From assembly GCF_014646135.1 (NCBI RefSeq), contig NZ_BMMW01000002.1, positions 248,001 to 312,000 of the forward strand: a DNA stretch of 64,000 bases, in the 5' to 3' direction. Position 1 is the first letter of the stretch. Every line of letters starts with the position of its first letter. Shown in pieces: positions 1 to 10,315 of this stretch. The notes beneath the pieces are model-generated. The model worked only from the letters and a program-made list of their open reading frames with translations, was not told the origin of the DNA and did no database searches. Both the position numbers and the translations under genes were made by a program. This DNA is from Nocardia camponoti (GTDB lineage Bacteria > Actinomycetota > Actinomycetes > Mycobacteriales > Mycobacteriaceae).

Positions 1-69
1 CGGTATGCGCTGCGGGCGGCACGCACCGGCAAGAGCTACTGGCTGCCCGGACCACAGGCAGCGAAATGA
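1..69 (+). CDS. C-terminal end of an unidentified protein (truncated by window edge)
   Basis: An open frame enters from the left edge and stops with TGA at 67-69, leaving 22 residues that include SYWLPGPQ. The stop overlaps the ATG of the sigma-factor gene (ATGA at 66-69), so the two are probably translationally coupled. ECF41 sigma genes are commonly preceded by a carboxymuconolactone decarboxylase, oxidoreductase or epimerase gene, and this fragment could belong to one, but the piece is too short to identify. Confidence 0.6.
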   Translation, partial: RYALRAARTGKSYWLPGPQAAK

Positions 70-935
70 CCGACCAGACAACCGTTTTCACCTATAACCG
101 TCCCCTGTTGTTCTCGATCGCGTACGAGATCCTCGGCTCGGCAAGCGACGCCGATGACGTCCTGAGCGAAAGCTACCTGCGCTGGCGCAAGGTCGACCCG
201 GCGACAGTCGACAACCCGCGCGCGTACCTGGCCCAAATCGTCACGCGACAGGCACTCACCCTGCTGCGCTCCCCCGCCCGGCGCCGCGAGGATTACGTCG
301 GCCCGTGGTTGCCCGAACCATTGGCGACCGCGCCCGACGCCGCCGACCACGTGCTCACCGGCGAAGCCGTGACGACGGCGATGCTGCTCGTCCTCGAAAC
401 GCTCACCCCAATCCAGCGCGCCGTATTCGTCCTGCGCGAGGTGTTCGCCTTCGACTACCCCGAAATCGCTACTGCCGTAGACAAATCCGAGCAGGCGGTA
501 CGCCAGATCAACCACCGCGCGCGTGTCCGCGTGCACGCGAGTCGCCCCAAAACGGTGGTCTCGCCAGCCGAAGCCGCCCCGATCGTTGAACGTTTCGCCT
601 TGGCGGCGGCGACTGGCGACGTGTCCGCTCTCATGGACCTCCTCGCACCCGGCGTTGTCTTCATCGGCGACGGTGGCGGCGTGGTGAACGCGGTCCGCAG
701 ACCGGTATTCGGCCCCGACAAGGTCGCGCGCCTGATGATCGGCCTACTGCGCAAGGGCGGCACAATGGGCGAGATGGGCATGTCTTTCGGCATCTACAAC
801 GGCATGCCCGCGGTGACGGCAACGATCAACGGCACGCTCGACCAGGTGACCGCGATCGAGGTGACCGACGACAAGATCACCGCGTTCTACTGCGTGCGCA
901 ACCCGGAGAAGTTGACGCATATCGTGGGTGGTTAG
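66..935 (+). CDS. sigJ: ECF41-family RNA polymerase sigma factor (SigJ-like)
   Basis: A 289-residue protein. Sigma-70 region 2 lies at about residues 10-75 (DADDVLSESYLRWRKV) and region 4 at about 105-160 (LTPIQRAVFVLREVFAFDYP, then an HTH). From about residue 185 there is a SnoaL-like C-terminal domain ending in NPEKL, close to the NPDKL motif of ECF41 sigma factors, plus a WLPEP linker motif. In this family the C-terminal domain replaces an external anti-sigma factor and controls activity. The start is set by the ATGA overlap with the upstream gene. The gene symbol is by similarity of architecture only; SigI- and SigJ-type proteins are hard to separate without a search. Confidence 0.85.
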   Translation: MTDQTTVFTYNRPLLFSIAYEILGSASDADDVLSESYLRWRKVDPATVDNPRAYLAQIVTRQALTLLRSPARRREDYVGPWLPEPLATAPDAADHVLTGEAVTTAMLLVLETLTPIQRAVFVLREVFAFDYPEIATAVDKSEQAVRQINHRARVRVHASRPKTVVSPAEAAPIVERFALAAATGDVSALMDLLAPGVVFIGDGGGVVNAVRRPVFGPDKVARLMIGLLRKGGTMGEMGMSFGIYNGMPAVTATINGTLDQVTAIEVTDDKITAFYCVRNPEKLTHIVGG

Positions 936-1266
936 GCGCGATAATTGCACCTTCCCAGTAGTCGCCGTCGGCGCCGTTGTTCGAGTGACCCGACCTTGTT
1001 CTTCGTCATTGCAGCGGTGGAAGGGCGACCGATGGAAGCGCTCACGCTGGACCGGAATCCGCCTCGAAGGACTGAACAGGTGGTTGGCCCACGGCGACGA
1101 TCCGTACGCGCCGCAAAACGCTGTGAAGCCGCTCTCTGGGATAGCTGGCCAGTTCCGGATTCGATCAGGCAACTATCGGGCCGTGTATGAGATCCACGAT
1201 GGGCGCCTGGCGATCCTCGACATCGACGTGGGGCATCGCAGCGCCATCTATCGCCGGTGCCGCTAA
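928..1266 (+). pseudogene. RelE/ParE-like toxin, orphan and probably degraded at its N-terminus
   Basis: The last ~45 residues (from about 1120) match the RelE fold pattern: VKPLSGIAGQFRIRSGNYRA, then VYEI and ILDIDVGHR. The preceding DDPYAPQN is also typical of the family. The first ~45 residues of the frame are Trp/Arg-rich and unlike a RelE helix, and the GTG start lies inside the sigma gene, so the N-terminus seems eroded or out of frame. No antitoxin ORF is seen on either side. Calling it a remnant is inference; a short functional version starting near 1060 cannot be excluded. Confidence 0.5.
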
Positions 1267-2685
1267 CTACCCCAACAACTTCTTCTGCACCTTCCCCATC
1301 GCATTGCGTGGGAGTTCGGCTACCAAGCGCACCTCGCGCGGGCGCTTGTGTACCGAAAGTTGTTTGGCCACATGGTCAATCAGGGCCTGCGCTAAGTCGG
1401 GCGACTCCTCACGGGCCACCACGAACGCGGTGATGCGCTGGCCCAAGTCGTCGTCGGGCAGGCCGACTACCGCTACCTCAGCTACTGCGGGGTGGCCGAG
1501 CAGGACCGTCTCGATCTCGCCCGCGCCCACTCGGTAGCCGCCCGACTTGATCAAATCGACGGATTCGCGGCCGACGATGCGGTGGAAACCAGCGGGGTCG
1601 ATCACCGCGACGTCGCCGGTGCGGAACCAGCCGTCGGCGGTCATGTCGGTCGCGTCCGGGCGGTTCAGGTAGCCGTCGAACAGCATCGGGCCGCGCACCT
1701 GCAGACCGCCGATGCTCTCGCCGTCGTGCGGCACGGGCTCATCGTTTTCGTCGCGCAGGCGCGTCTCGACGCCCGCGACGGGTGTGCCGACCCAGCCGGG
1801 GCGGCGTTCGCCGTCGGCGCGGGTCGACAACGTGATCATGGTTTCGCTCATCCCGTAGCGCTCGACCGGCGCTTGCCCAGTCAGTTCGACCAACTTCTCG
1901 AACACGGGCACCGGCAGCGGCGCGCTGCCCGACACCAGCAGTCGCGCCGAGCTCAAAGCCGTTGCGTACGTTGGTTCTTCGACGATCCGCGACCACACCG
2001 TCGGGACGCCGAAATACATCGTGCCGTTCGCTTCGGCGTACGCCCGCGGCGTCGGTTTGCCCGTGTGAATCACCGGGCTGCCGAAACGCAGGGGGCCGAG
2101 CACGCCGAGGATCAGTCCGTGCACGTGGAAGAGCGGAAGTCCGTGCACGAGGACATCTTTGCGCGTCCACGCCCATGCGTCGGCGAGCGCGTCCAGGCCA
2201 GCAGCGATCGCGCCACGCGAGAGCATCACGCCCTTCGGCAGACCGGTCGTGCCGGACGTGTAGAGAATGAAAGCTGTTGTGCCCGAAGGTGGTTCGGGAT
2301 AGCGGTGCCACGACCGCGCGTGCTGTCGCACGGGAATCGCCGGCAGCCCAGTGCCCTCGGGCGCCGCACCGAGCCACGCTTGCGCGCCCGAATCGGTGAG
2401 GATGTGTTCGCGTTCCACCTTGCCCGCGTCCGGCGGAACCGGCACGACAGTCACGCCCGCGATCAGGCAGCCGACAACCGCGAGCACCGTCGACATGGTC
2501 GGCTCGGCAAGCACCGCGACGCGTTTCGCCCGCGCGACCCGCTCGGCAACCGAGGTAGCCGCACCGAGTAAATCGCTGCGCGACAAGGTGGTTCCGTCGA
2601 TCGTGACGGCGTTGGGGATGTCGTCACCAGCGGCGACGGCAGCCGGATTCAACGAGGCGAGCAGCAGCGGCGGACCGAAGGACAT
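1267..2685 (-). CDS. fadD36: Acyl-CoA synthetase, FadD36-like
   Basis: A 472-residue ANL-superfamily adenylating enzyme that would activate a carboxylic acid to acyl-AMP and then acyl-CoA. The AMP-binding P-loop is ILYTSGTTGLPKGV (about 135-150), followed by YGMSETM, GWFRTGDV and the C-terminal catalytic lysine motif AMGKVQKK. The length matches M. tuberculosis FadD36 (about 473 aa), which also lies near dapC/fdxC, so the name rests on length, motifs and context. The acyl specificity is unknown. The ATG at 2685 has no Shine-Dalgarno but sits 6 nt after TAGCGT, which supports this start and a leaderless transcript. Confidence 0.85.
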   Translation of the reverse strand: MSFGPPLLLASLNPAAVAAGDDIPNAVTIDGTTLSRSDLLGAATSVAERVARAKRVAVLAEPTMSTVLAVVGCLIAGVTVVPVPPDAGKVEREHILTDSGAQAWLGAAPEGTGLPAIPVRQHARSWHRYPEPPSGTTAFILYTSGTTGLPKGVMLSRGAIAAGLDALADAWAWTRKDVLVHGLPLFHVHGLILGVLGPLRFGSPVIHTGKPTPRAYAEANGTMYFGVPTVWSRIVEEPTYATALSSARLLVSGSAPLPVPVFEKLVELTGQAPVERYGMSETMITLSTRADGERRPGWVGTPVAGVETRLRDENDEPVPHDGESIGGLQVRGPMLFDGYLNRPDATDMTADGWFRTGDVAVIDPAGFHRIVGRESVDLIKSGGYRVGAGEIETVLLGHPAVAEVAVVGLPDDDLGQRITAFVVAREESPDLAQALIDHVAKQLSVHKRPREVRLVAELPRNAMGKVQKKLLG

Positions 2686-2691
2686 TCGTCA

Positions 2692-2697
2692 ACGCTA
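2692..2697 (-). promoter_or_regulatory. -10 hexamer for leaderless fadD36
   Basis: TAGCGT on the minus strand, separated by 6 nt from the fadD36 ATG. A TANNNT box 6-7 nt before an ATG/GTG is the leaderless-transcript arrangement known from mycobacteria. Confidence 0.5.
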
Positions 2698-2790
2698 AAC
2701 CCGTGCCGATCCGGCCGTTCCATTGACACCATCGGCGAACTGATGAGACATTTCATGTATAACTCTCTCAACGATGAGAATGGGGTCGTC

Positions 2791-3615
2791 ATGACCATCG
2801 CCGCCACCGAGTTCGACATTCGTGACTACATCGACGGTGCCGCCGCCTTCTATGGCGCGACCGCGAACGTGATTATGCAACTCAGTCTCGCACCTGTCGG
2901 CTACGGCGTCATCGAATCGAAGGTGGAGAGCGGCAGCATCATGCGCCACCCGGTGAAGCGCACGCGCACCACGCTTACCTACCTGTCGGTCGCGCTGATG
3001 GGCACGCCCGGCGACCGCGCCGCGTACCGTCGCGCGATCGGCAACGCGCACAAATACGTGCACTCCACGCCAGAAAGTCCGGTGCGCTACAACGCTTTTG
3101 ACCCCAACCTGCAACTGTGGGTCGCCGCCTGCCTGTACTGGGGTTCGCTCGACGTGATGGAGCGCATGTACGGCCCGGTCGAGGAAGACACCGCCGACAT
3201 CTTCTACGCGTACGCCGAACGGCTCGGCACGACGTTGCAGGTGAAGCCGGAAATGTGGCCGGCCGACCGCGCCGCTTTCGCCGAGTATTGGGCCAAAAAC
3301 CTGGCCCTGACCAGCATCGACGACACGATGGCCGCGTACTTCGCCGACCTCATGGACTTGCGAATGCTGCCACTGCCGTTGCGTGCGGTCTTCGGCCCGT
3401 TCCACCGCTGGTTCACGACTGGCCTTCTCCCCCAACACATTCGGGACGAAATGGGGCTGGTGTGGACCGCACGCGACGAACGTCGCTTAAACCGCCTCCT
3501 CGCGGCAACGGGTTTCGTGTGGGGCAGGATGCCGCGCGTGATCCGCAATTTCCCGTTCAACGCGACCCTGGCCGACATGCGGCGACGTGAAGAGAAGGCA
3601 CTGCCGCTGATTTAG
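2791..3615 (+). CDS. MpaB-family (DUF2236) oxygenase-like protein
   Basis: About 274 residues from ATG 2791. A longer in-frame ATG at 2743 is possible, but a -10-like TATAAC lies at 2758-2763, between the two. The sequence has the features of the DUF2236/latex-clearing/MpaB family: AFDPNLQLWVAACLYWGS in the middle (the family's short conserved block with an aromatic-rich core), an upstream RHPVKRTRTTLTYLSVALMG, and a downstream helical C-terminus. Members bind haem and some oxidise isoprenoids; the substrate here is unknown. It is divergent from fadD36 across ~100 bp. Confidence 0.8.
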   Translation: MTIAATEFDIRDYIDGAAAFYGATANVIMQLSLAPVGYGVIESKVESGSIMRHPVKRTRTTLTYLSVALMGTPGDRAAYRRAIGNAHKYVHSTPESPVRYNAFDPNLQLWVAACLYWGSLDVMERMYGPVEEDTADIFYAYAERLGTTLQVKPEMWPADRAAFAEYWAKNLALTSIDDTMAAYFADLMDLRMLPLPLRAVFGPFHRWFTTGLLPQHIRDEMGLVWTARDERRLNRLLAATGFVWGRMPRVIRNFPFNATLADMRRREEKALPLI

Positions 3616-3645
3616 GGTTTCAGCACGCGGCCGCGCAACGTGACC

Positions 3646-5400
<1,755 letters not shown>

Positions 5401-5463
5401 GTGCCCTCCGTGCCGAGCTGTCAAGCCTGCCGTCCCGCTCGCGACCCTATCCGAAATCGTCGG

Positions 5464-5488
5464 TCGGGCACCGGCGTCCGGCACCCGA
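5464..5488 (-). terminator. Hairpin after dapC
   Basis: TCGGG and CCGG are mirrored by CCGG and CCCGA around a CGT loop, with short CA internal bulges. It lies just after the dapC stop on the minus strand. No U-tract follows, so termination is uncertain. Confidence 0.3.
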
Positions 5489-5498
5489 TCGACGAGAA

Positions 5499-6611
5499 CT
5501 AAGCGAGTCGACGAGCCGCTTCGGCGATGCGCTCATCGGTCGCCGTGAGTGCGATGCGCACGTGCTCCGGCGAGCGCGGACCGTAGAAATCGCCGGGCGC
5601 GGCGAGGATGCCACGGTCGGCGAGCCAGTCGAGGGTGTAGCGGCACGCTTCCCCGCGCGTAGCCCACAGGTAGAGGCCAGCTTCGGAGAAATCGATACGA
5701 AAACCTGCCGCTTCCAAGGCATTTCGCAGCACCTCGCGGCGCGCGCGATACCGCTCCCGCTGCGTGTTTTCGTGCTCGTCGTCGCTGAGCGCGGCCGTCA
5801 TCGCCGCCTGGATCGGCAACGGCAGCATCATGCCCGAATGCTTGCGCACCTCAAGCAGTTCCGCGACCAGCTCAGGGTCACCGGCGACGAAACCGGCGCG
5901 GTAGCTTGCGAGATTCGACGTCTTGCTCAGCGAGTGGATGGCGAGCAGGCCAGTGTGGTCGCCGTCGGAAACGCGCGGGTCGAGGATCGACACCGCTTCG
6001 CCTTCCCAGGTCAGCCCCAGGTAGCACTCGTCCGACGCGACGATCGCGCCACGCTCGCGCGCGAACGCGACCACCTTGCGCAGGTGTTCGATCGGCAGCA
6101 CCTTGCCGGTGGGGTTCGACGGCGAGTTCACGAAGATCAGCGCCGGATTCTGCGGCCCGATCTGGGTGAGCCCGTCGGCTCGCCACGGCTTCGCGCCAGC
6201 GAGCAACGCGCCCACTTCGTAAGTGGGATAAGCGATTTCGGGGATGACAACGAGGTCGTTCGACCCGAGACCGAGCAGTCGAGGCAACCCGGCGATGAGT
6301 TCCTTGGTGCCGATCACCGGCAGCACCGCGGCCTCGTCGACCCCGGTTATCCCGAAGCGACGCGCCATCGCGGCGACAGCTGCGGCACGGAGTTCGGGCG
6401 TGCCGTGCGTTGTTGGGTAGCCGGGAACGGCGGCGACCGATGACAGCACGGCCTGAATCAGCGGGTCAACCGGATCGACGGGCGTGCCAACCGAAAGGTC
6501 GACGAGCCCGCCCGGATGCGCGGCCGCCTTGGTTTTCACCGAGGCGATGGTGTCCCAGGGAAAGTCCGGGAGCAGGCTGCTGACCCGCGTGCGAGTAGAG
6601 CTACCGCTCAC
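5499..6611 (-). CDS. dapC: Succinyldiaminopimelate aminotransferase (DapC-type)
   Basis: 370 residues from GTG 6611. It is a fold-type I PLP aminotransferase, with NSPSNPTGKVL, an SLSKTSNLASYRAGF PLP-lysine region and a C-terminal arginine segment. Its place directly after fdxC matches the actinobacterial fdxC-dapC pair, where DapC transfers an amino group from glutamate in lysine/meso-DAP synthesis for peptidoglycan. The open frame runs far upstream, but the GTG overlapping the fdxC stop (GTGA, 6608-6611) gives the family length and implies coupling to fdxC. Confidence 0.88.
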   Translation of the reverse strand: MSGSSTRTRVSSLLPDFPWDTIASVKTKAAAHPGGLVDLSVGTPVDPVDPLIQAVLSSVAAVPGYPTTHGTPELRAAAVAAMARRFGITGVDEAAVLPVIGTKELIAGLPRLLGLGSNDLVVIPEIAYPTYEVGALLAGAKPWRADGLTQIGPQNPALIFVNSPSNPTGKVLPIEHLRKVVAFARERGAIVASDECYLGLTWEGEAVSILDPRVSDGDHTGLLAIHSLSKTSNLASYRAGFVAGDPELVAELLEVRKHSGMMLPLPIQAAMTAALSDDEHENTQRERYRARREVLRNALEAAGFRIDFSEAGLYLWATRGEACRYTLDWLADRGILAAPGDFYGPRSPEHVRIALTATDERIAEAARRLA

Positions 6612-6931
6612 TCTTCGGCCATGGGGGGCAGCGCCTTGATGAAGGCGGGGTCGTAATCGACGACGCCAACCTTGGTCGCGCCGCCGGGCGAGCCCAGCTC
6701 GTTGAAGAAGTCGACGTTGGCGCTGATGTAGCCGCTCCACTGATCTGGGGTGTCGTCTTCGTAGAAGATGGCTTCGACGGGGCACACCGGCTCGCACGCA
6801 CCACAGTCAACGCACTCGTCGGGCTGGATGTAGAGCATGCGGCCACCCTCGTAGATGCAATCCACGGGGCATTCTTCGATGCACGCCTTGTCCTTCACGT
6901 CAACGCACGGTTCAGCGATGATGTACGGCAC
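6608..6931 (-). CDS. fdxC: 7Fe ferredoxin FdxC
   Basis: 107 residues, matching mycobacterial FdxC in length. Two iron-sulfur signatures are visible: CVDVKDKACIEECPVDC (3Fe-4S type arrangement) and CVDCGACEPVCP (4Fe-4S). It is a small soluble electron carrier. The GTG at 6931 is chosen because AGGAGAG lies 7-13 nt upstream and because IAEPCVDVKDKACIEECP is the conserved family N-terminus; the longer open frame to 7000 is not credible. It is coupled to dapC by a GTGA overlap. Confidence 0.92.
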   Translation of the reverse strand: MPYIIAEPCVDVKDKACIEECPVDCIYEGGRMLYIQPDECVDCGACEPVCPVEAIFYEDDTPDQWSGYISANVDFFNELGSPGGATKVGVVDYDPAFIKALPPMAEE

Positions 6932-7100
6932 TGCCGCTCTCCTAGTCTGTCCACACCTGCGGGGGCTACTCCGCCCCCAAACCCTATCCCGAACCCTCAC
7001 ATTACCCCGGCCCCAGCCTCACCTAAGTCCCGAGCGCATCTGCTAGCTCGCTTTCCTGGGAGAGCTGGGGCAGCCGCGCGCCCGTGGGCAGGAACAACGA

Positions 7101-9695
7101 TCAGCTGACGGTCAGGGGCAACGCGCGCGGGATGTGCTCGACGGCACCGTAGGTCGTCGTCCGCTCGCGTACCGGGCGGTTGATTCCGGCGGCGATCTCG
7201 GTCAGTTCGGCGACCGTCTTTGCCGAACCGTGCTGCGAACCGGCCATCCGGCTGATGGTTTCTTCCATCAACGTGCCGCCCAGGTCGTTCGCGCCGCCGG
7301 TCAGCATCGCCTGCGTGCCGAGCGTGCCCAACTTCACCCAACTGGTCTGGATGTTGTCGATACGGCGGTGCAGCATGATGCGGGCAAGGGCGTGGACCGC
7401 GCGGTTGTCGCGGTTGGTCGGGCCGGGGCGGGCCGCGCCCGCCAGGTACAGCGGTGCGCTCTGGTGGACGAAGGGCAGCGGGACGAACTCGGTGAAACCG
7501 CCCGTCTGATCCTGAATTTCGCGCAGCACGCGCAGGTGCGCGACCCAGTGACGCGGGTTGTCGACGTGGCCGTACATCATCGTCGAACTCGACGGAATGC
7601 CCAGCTCATGCGCGGTCGTGATGACCTCAATCCACGCCGACGTCGGCAGCTTGCCCTTGGTGAGCACCCAGCGCACTTCGTCGTCGAGGATTTCGGCAGC
7701 CGTGCCGGGAATCGAGCCGAGGCCCGCTTCCTTCAATGCCGAAAGCCAGTCGCGAATCGACTGACCGCCGCGCGACGCCCCGTTCACAATCTCCATCGGA
7801 GAGAATGCATGCACATGCATCGATGGCACGCGGGCCTTGATCGCGCGCACCAGATCGGCGTAACCGGTAACCGGCAGTTCGGGGTCGATTCCACCCTGCA
7901 TGCAAATCTCGGTCGCGCCGTCGACGTGCGCTTCCCATGCCCGATCGGCGACCTCGTCGGTGCTGAGGGTGAACGCGTCGGCGTCGCCCTTGCGCTGAGC
8001 GAACGCGCAGAAGCGGCAACCGGTGTAGCAGATGTTGGTGAAGTTGATATTGCGGTTCACGACGTAGGTCACGTCGTCGCCGTTCACCTCTTTGCGCAGC
8101 GAATCAGCAAGGGCGGCAACAGCTTCCATTGCCGGACCATCTGCCGTGGCGAGGGCGTGATACTGGTCGTCGGTGAGCCCGGCCGGGTCTTTCTCTGCCG
8201 CTCGCAGCGCACCAAGAACATCGGCGTCGAGCTTCTCCACGACCGCCAAGTCGCGCGCGTGCTCGCGCACCGTTTCCCAGTCACCGAACGCGCCAACAAC
8301 TTCCTGACCGAGCCCGGAATCGCTGCGGCTTTCGGTGTTGCGGCCGTCGGTGTCGATCGACGTATTCAGGTCAACGCGACCAGCCGATTCCCACGACTCG
8401 TCCGGCTCCTGCCACGGCAACCCGACCGGCAGCGCATCGGCGCGAGCCAGCCCGGTCGCTGGATCGGTGAGCGCGTCGACGTGCGCGCCGATGCGCGGGT
8501 CAATCCACGGATGACCAGCGCGAACGTATTTCGGATGCGCTGATGTGCGCTCAACGAGCGTGTACCCGGCGGCCGCGGTGATGTCGCGCAATGTGTCGAG
8601 GTTGGGCCACGGTCGCTCGGGATTCACATGGTCGACGGTGACCGGCGAGACGCCACCCCAGTCGTCGATACCCGCGTCGATCAACGCTCGACAATCGCGC
8701 TCCGACACCAGGTTCGGCGGCGCCTGCACTGGCACGTCCGGCCCAAGCAGCAGGCGGGTGACCGCGACCGTCGCGAGGAACTCCTCAACGCCAGCGTCGG
8801 GGACATCGCGCATCGCGGTGTCGTCCTTGGCGCGGAAGTTCTGCACGATCACTTCTTGGATATGCCCAAACTCTCTGTGCAGCTTGCGAATCGCCATGAT
8901 CGACTCGGCACGCTCAGTCAGCGTTTCACCAATACCAACCAGGATGCCGGTGGTGTAGGGAACCGAAAGGCGACCAGCGTCGGTGATCGCACGCAGCCGC
9001 ACGGCCGGGTCCTTGTCGGGGCTGCCGTAATGGCACTGGCCCTTCTCGGTGAACAGCCGCGTCGACGTGGTTTCGAGCATCATGCCCATCGACTGCGCGA
9101 CCGGCTTGAGTCGCGCTATCTCGGCCCAACTCATCACGCCGGGGTTCAGATGCGGGAGCAGCCCGGTTTCTTCGAGTACGAGAATCGAAACGGCACGCAG
9201 GTAGTCGAGAGTGGAGTCGTAACCGCGCTCGTCAAGCCATTGCGCGGCCTCGGGCCAACGGTCTTCTGGCCGGTCACCGAGGGTGAACAGCGCTTCCTTG
9301 CAACCGAGCGCCGCGCCCTGTCGCGCGATTTCCAGCACCTCGTCCGGCTCAAGGAACATCCCGTGCCCAGCCGCGCGCAGCTTGCCCGGCACCGTGACGA
9401 ACGTGCAGTAATGGCACTTGTCGCGGCACAACTTCGTGAGCGGGATAAAGACATTGCGCGAGTAGCTGATCGTGTTAGGCCGACCCGCCGACTCCAATCC
9501 GGCGTCGCGAACCCGCGCGGCGCTTGCACACAAATCGGCAAGATCGTCGCCGGTCGCGTGCAGCAACACCGTCGCCTCGTCGACATTGAGGGTGACACCA
9601 TCACGTGCACGCCGCAGCGCTCGCCGCATCGCTGCGGGACTGGGCGCGGGACGCGGAACACTCGGCTGCGGCAAGTCGGTCACGCGTTCGATCAT
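7101..9695 (-). CDS. fbiC: FO synthase, fused CofG/CofH (FbiC)
   Basis: 864 residues, close to mycobacterial FbiC (about 856). Two radical SAM domains are fused. The first has CRDKCHYC (C90, C94, C97) and corresponds to CofG; the second has CYTGCRFC near residue 555 and corresponds to CofH. The enzyme joins tyrosine and 5-amino-6-ribitylaminouracil to make FO, the deazaflavin core of coenzyme F420. The ATG 9695 has GGGAGAG upstream. No other F420 gene lies in the window. Confidence 0.96.
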   Translation of the reverse strand: MIERVTDLPQPSVPRPAPSPAAMRRALRRARDGVTLNVDEATVLLHATGDDLADLCASAARVRDAGLESAGRPNTISYSRNVFIPLTKLCRDKCHYCTFVTVPGKLRAAGHGMFLEPDEVLEIARQGAALGCKEALFTLGDRPEDRWPEAAQWLDERGYDSTLDYLRAVSILVLEETGLLPHLNPGVMSWAEIARLKPVAQSMGMMLETTSTRLFTEKGQCHYGSPDKDPAVRLRAITDAGRLSVPYTTGILVGIGETLTERAESIMAIRKLHREFGHIQEVIVQNFRAKDDTAMRDVPDAGVEEFLATVAVTRLLLGPDVPVQAPPNLVSERDCRALIDAGIDDWGGVSPVTVDHVNPERPWPNLDTLRDITAAAGYTLVERTSAHPKYVRAGHPWIDPRIGAHVDALTDPATGLARADALPVGLPWQEPDESWESAGRVDLNTSIDTDGRNTESRSDSGLGQEVVGAFGDWETVREHARDLAVVEKLDADVLGALRAAEKDPAGLTDDQYHALATADGPAMEAVAALADSLRKEVNGDDVTYVVNRNINFTNICYTGCRFCAFAQRKGDADAFTLSTDEVADRAWEAHVDGATEICMQGGIDPELPVTGYADLVRAIKARVPSMHVHAFSPMEIVNGASRGGQSIRDWLSALKEAGLGSIPGTAAEILDDEVRWVLTKGKLPTSAWIEVITTAHELGIPSSSTMMYGHVDNPRHWVAHLRVLREIQDQTGGFTEFVPLPFVHQSAPLYLAGAARPGPTNRDNRAVHALARIMLHRRIDNIQTSWVKLGTLGTQAMLTGGANDLGGTLMEETISRMAGSQHGSAKTVAELTEIAAGINRPVRERTTTYGAVEHIPRALPLTVS

Positions 9696-9820
9696 GCGCT
9701 ACTTCTCTCCCGAATGTCAGTCGGCCCCGTGCGGGTCGCACGAGCACGACAACCCGCTGATCGGTCACCGGTATTCCCGTGCGACCCCAATTCGGCTCGT
9801 ACGGCTGCGATCATGGCGTG

Positions 9821-10315
9821 ATGTCGCGTTCTTCCATCTTGGCCGAGCCAGCTTGGCGACCTAGCCCGAAAGCGCGCGTCCTGTGGGCAGCGCAGAATTC
9901 GATCGGCGTGGTGATCGCGGTGGTCGCGTTGCTGGCGTGGACGCTGATCGACTCGCGGCATCGCGGGTGGCAAGCGTTCGGCGCTGGCGTGTGGCTCCTG
10001 GTCGCGGCCGTCGCCATCGTTGTCATTCCGCTCTGGCGCTACGCGGTGCATCGGTGGGAAATCACCGATGACGCCGTCTACACGCGCGTCGGCTGGTTCG
10101 ACCAGGAGTCGCGCGTCGCGCCTATGTCGCGGGTGCAAACCGTCGATACCGAACGCGGGCCGATCGAGCGGATCCTCGGGCTAGCGACCGTCACTGTCAC
10201 TACCGCGTCGTCGGCGGGCGCGGTGCGCATCAGCGCCCTCGATCTGCCGGTCGCCGAAGACGTGGTCACCAAAGTGGCCGACGTCGCCGCGCAAACCCGA
10301 GGCGACGCGACGTGA
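9821..10315 (+). CDS. Bacterial PH-domain membrane protein (YdbS-like)
   Basis: About 164 residues from ATG 9821; an in-frame GTG abuts at 9818 and a GTG at 9779 is less likely. Two hydrophobic helices (IGVVIAVVALLAWTLI and AGVWLLVAAVAIVVIPLW) precede one bPH2 (DUF304) domain containing WEITDDAVYTRVGWFDQ and VPMSRVQ-like residues. This is the smaller partner of a YdbS/YdbT-type pair. It overlaps the next gene by GTGA at 10312-10315. Function is unknown beyond the membrane location. Confidence 0.85.
   Translation: MSRSSILAEPAWRPSPKARVLWAAQNSIGVVIAVVALLAWTLIDSRHRGWQAFGAGVWLLVAAVAIVVIPLWRYAVHRWEITDDAVYTRVGWFDQESRVAPMSRVQTVDTERGPIERILGLATVTVTTASSAGAVRISALDLPVAEDVVTKVADVAAQTRGDAT

Noticed and set aside
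1492-2571. 359-codon plus-strand frame over fadD36
   Set aside because: Shadow of the acyl-CoA synthetase; composition and lack of motifs are non-coding-like.
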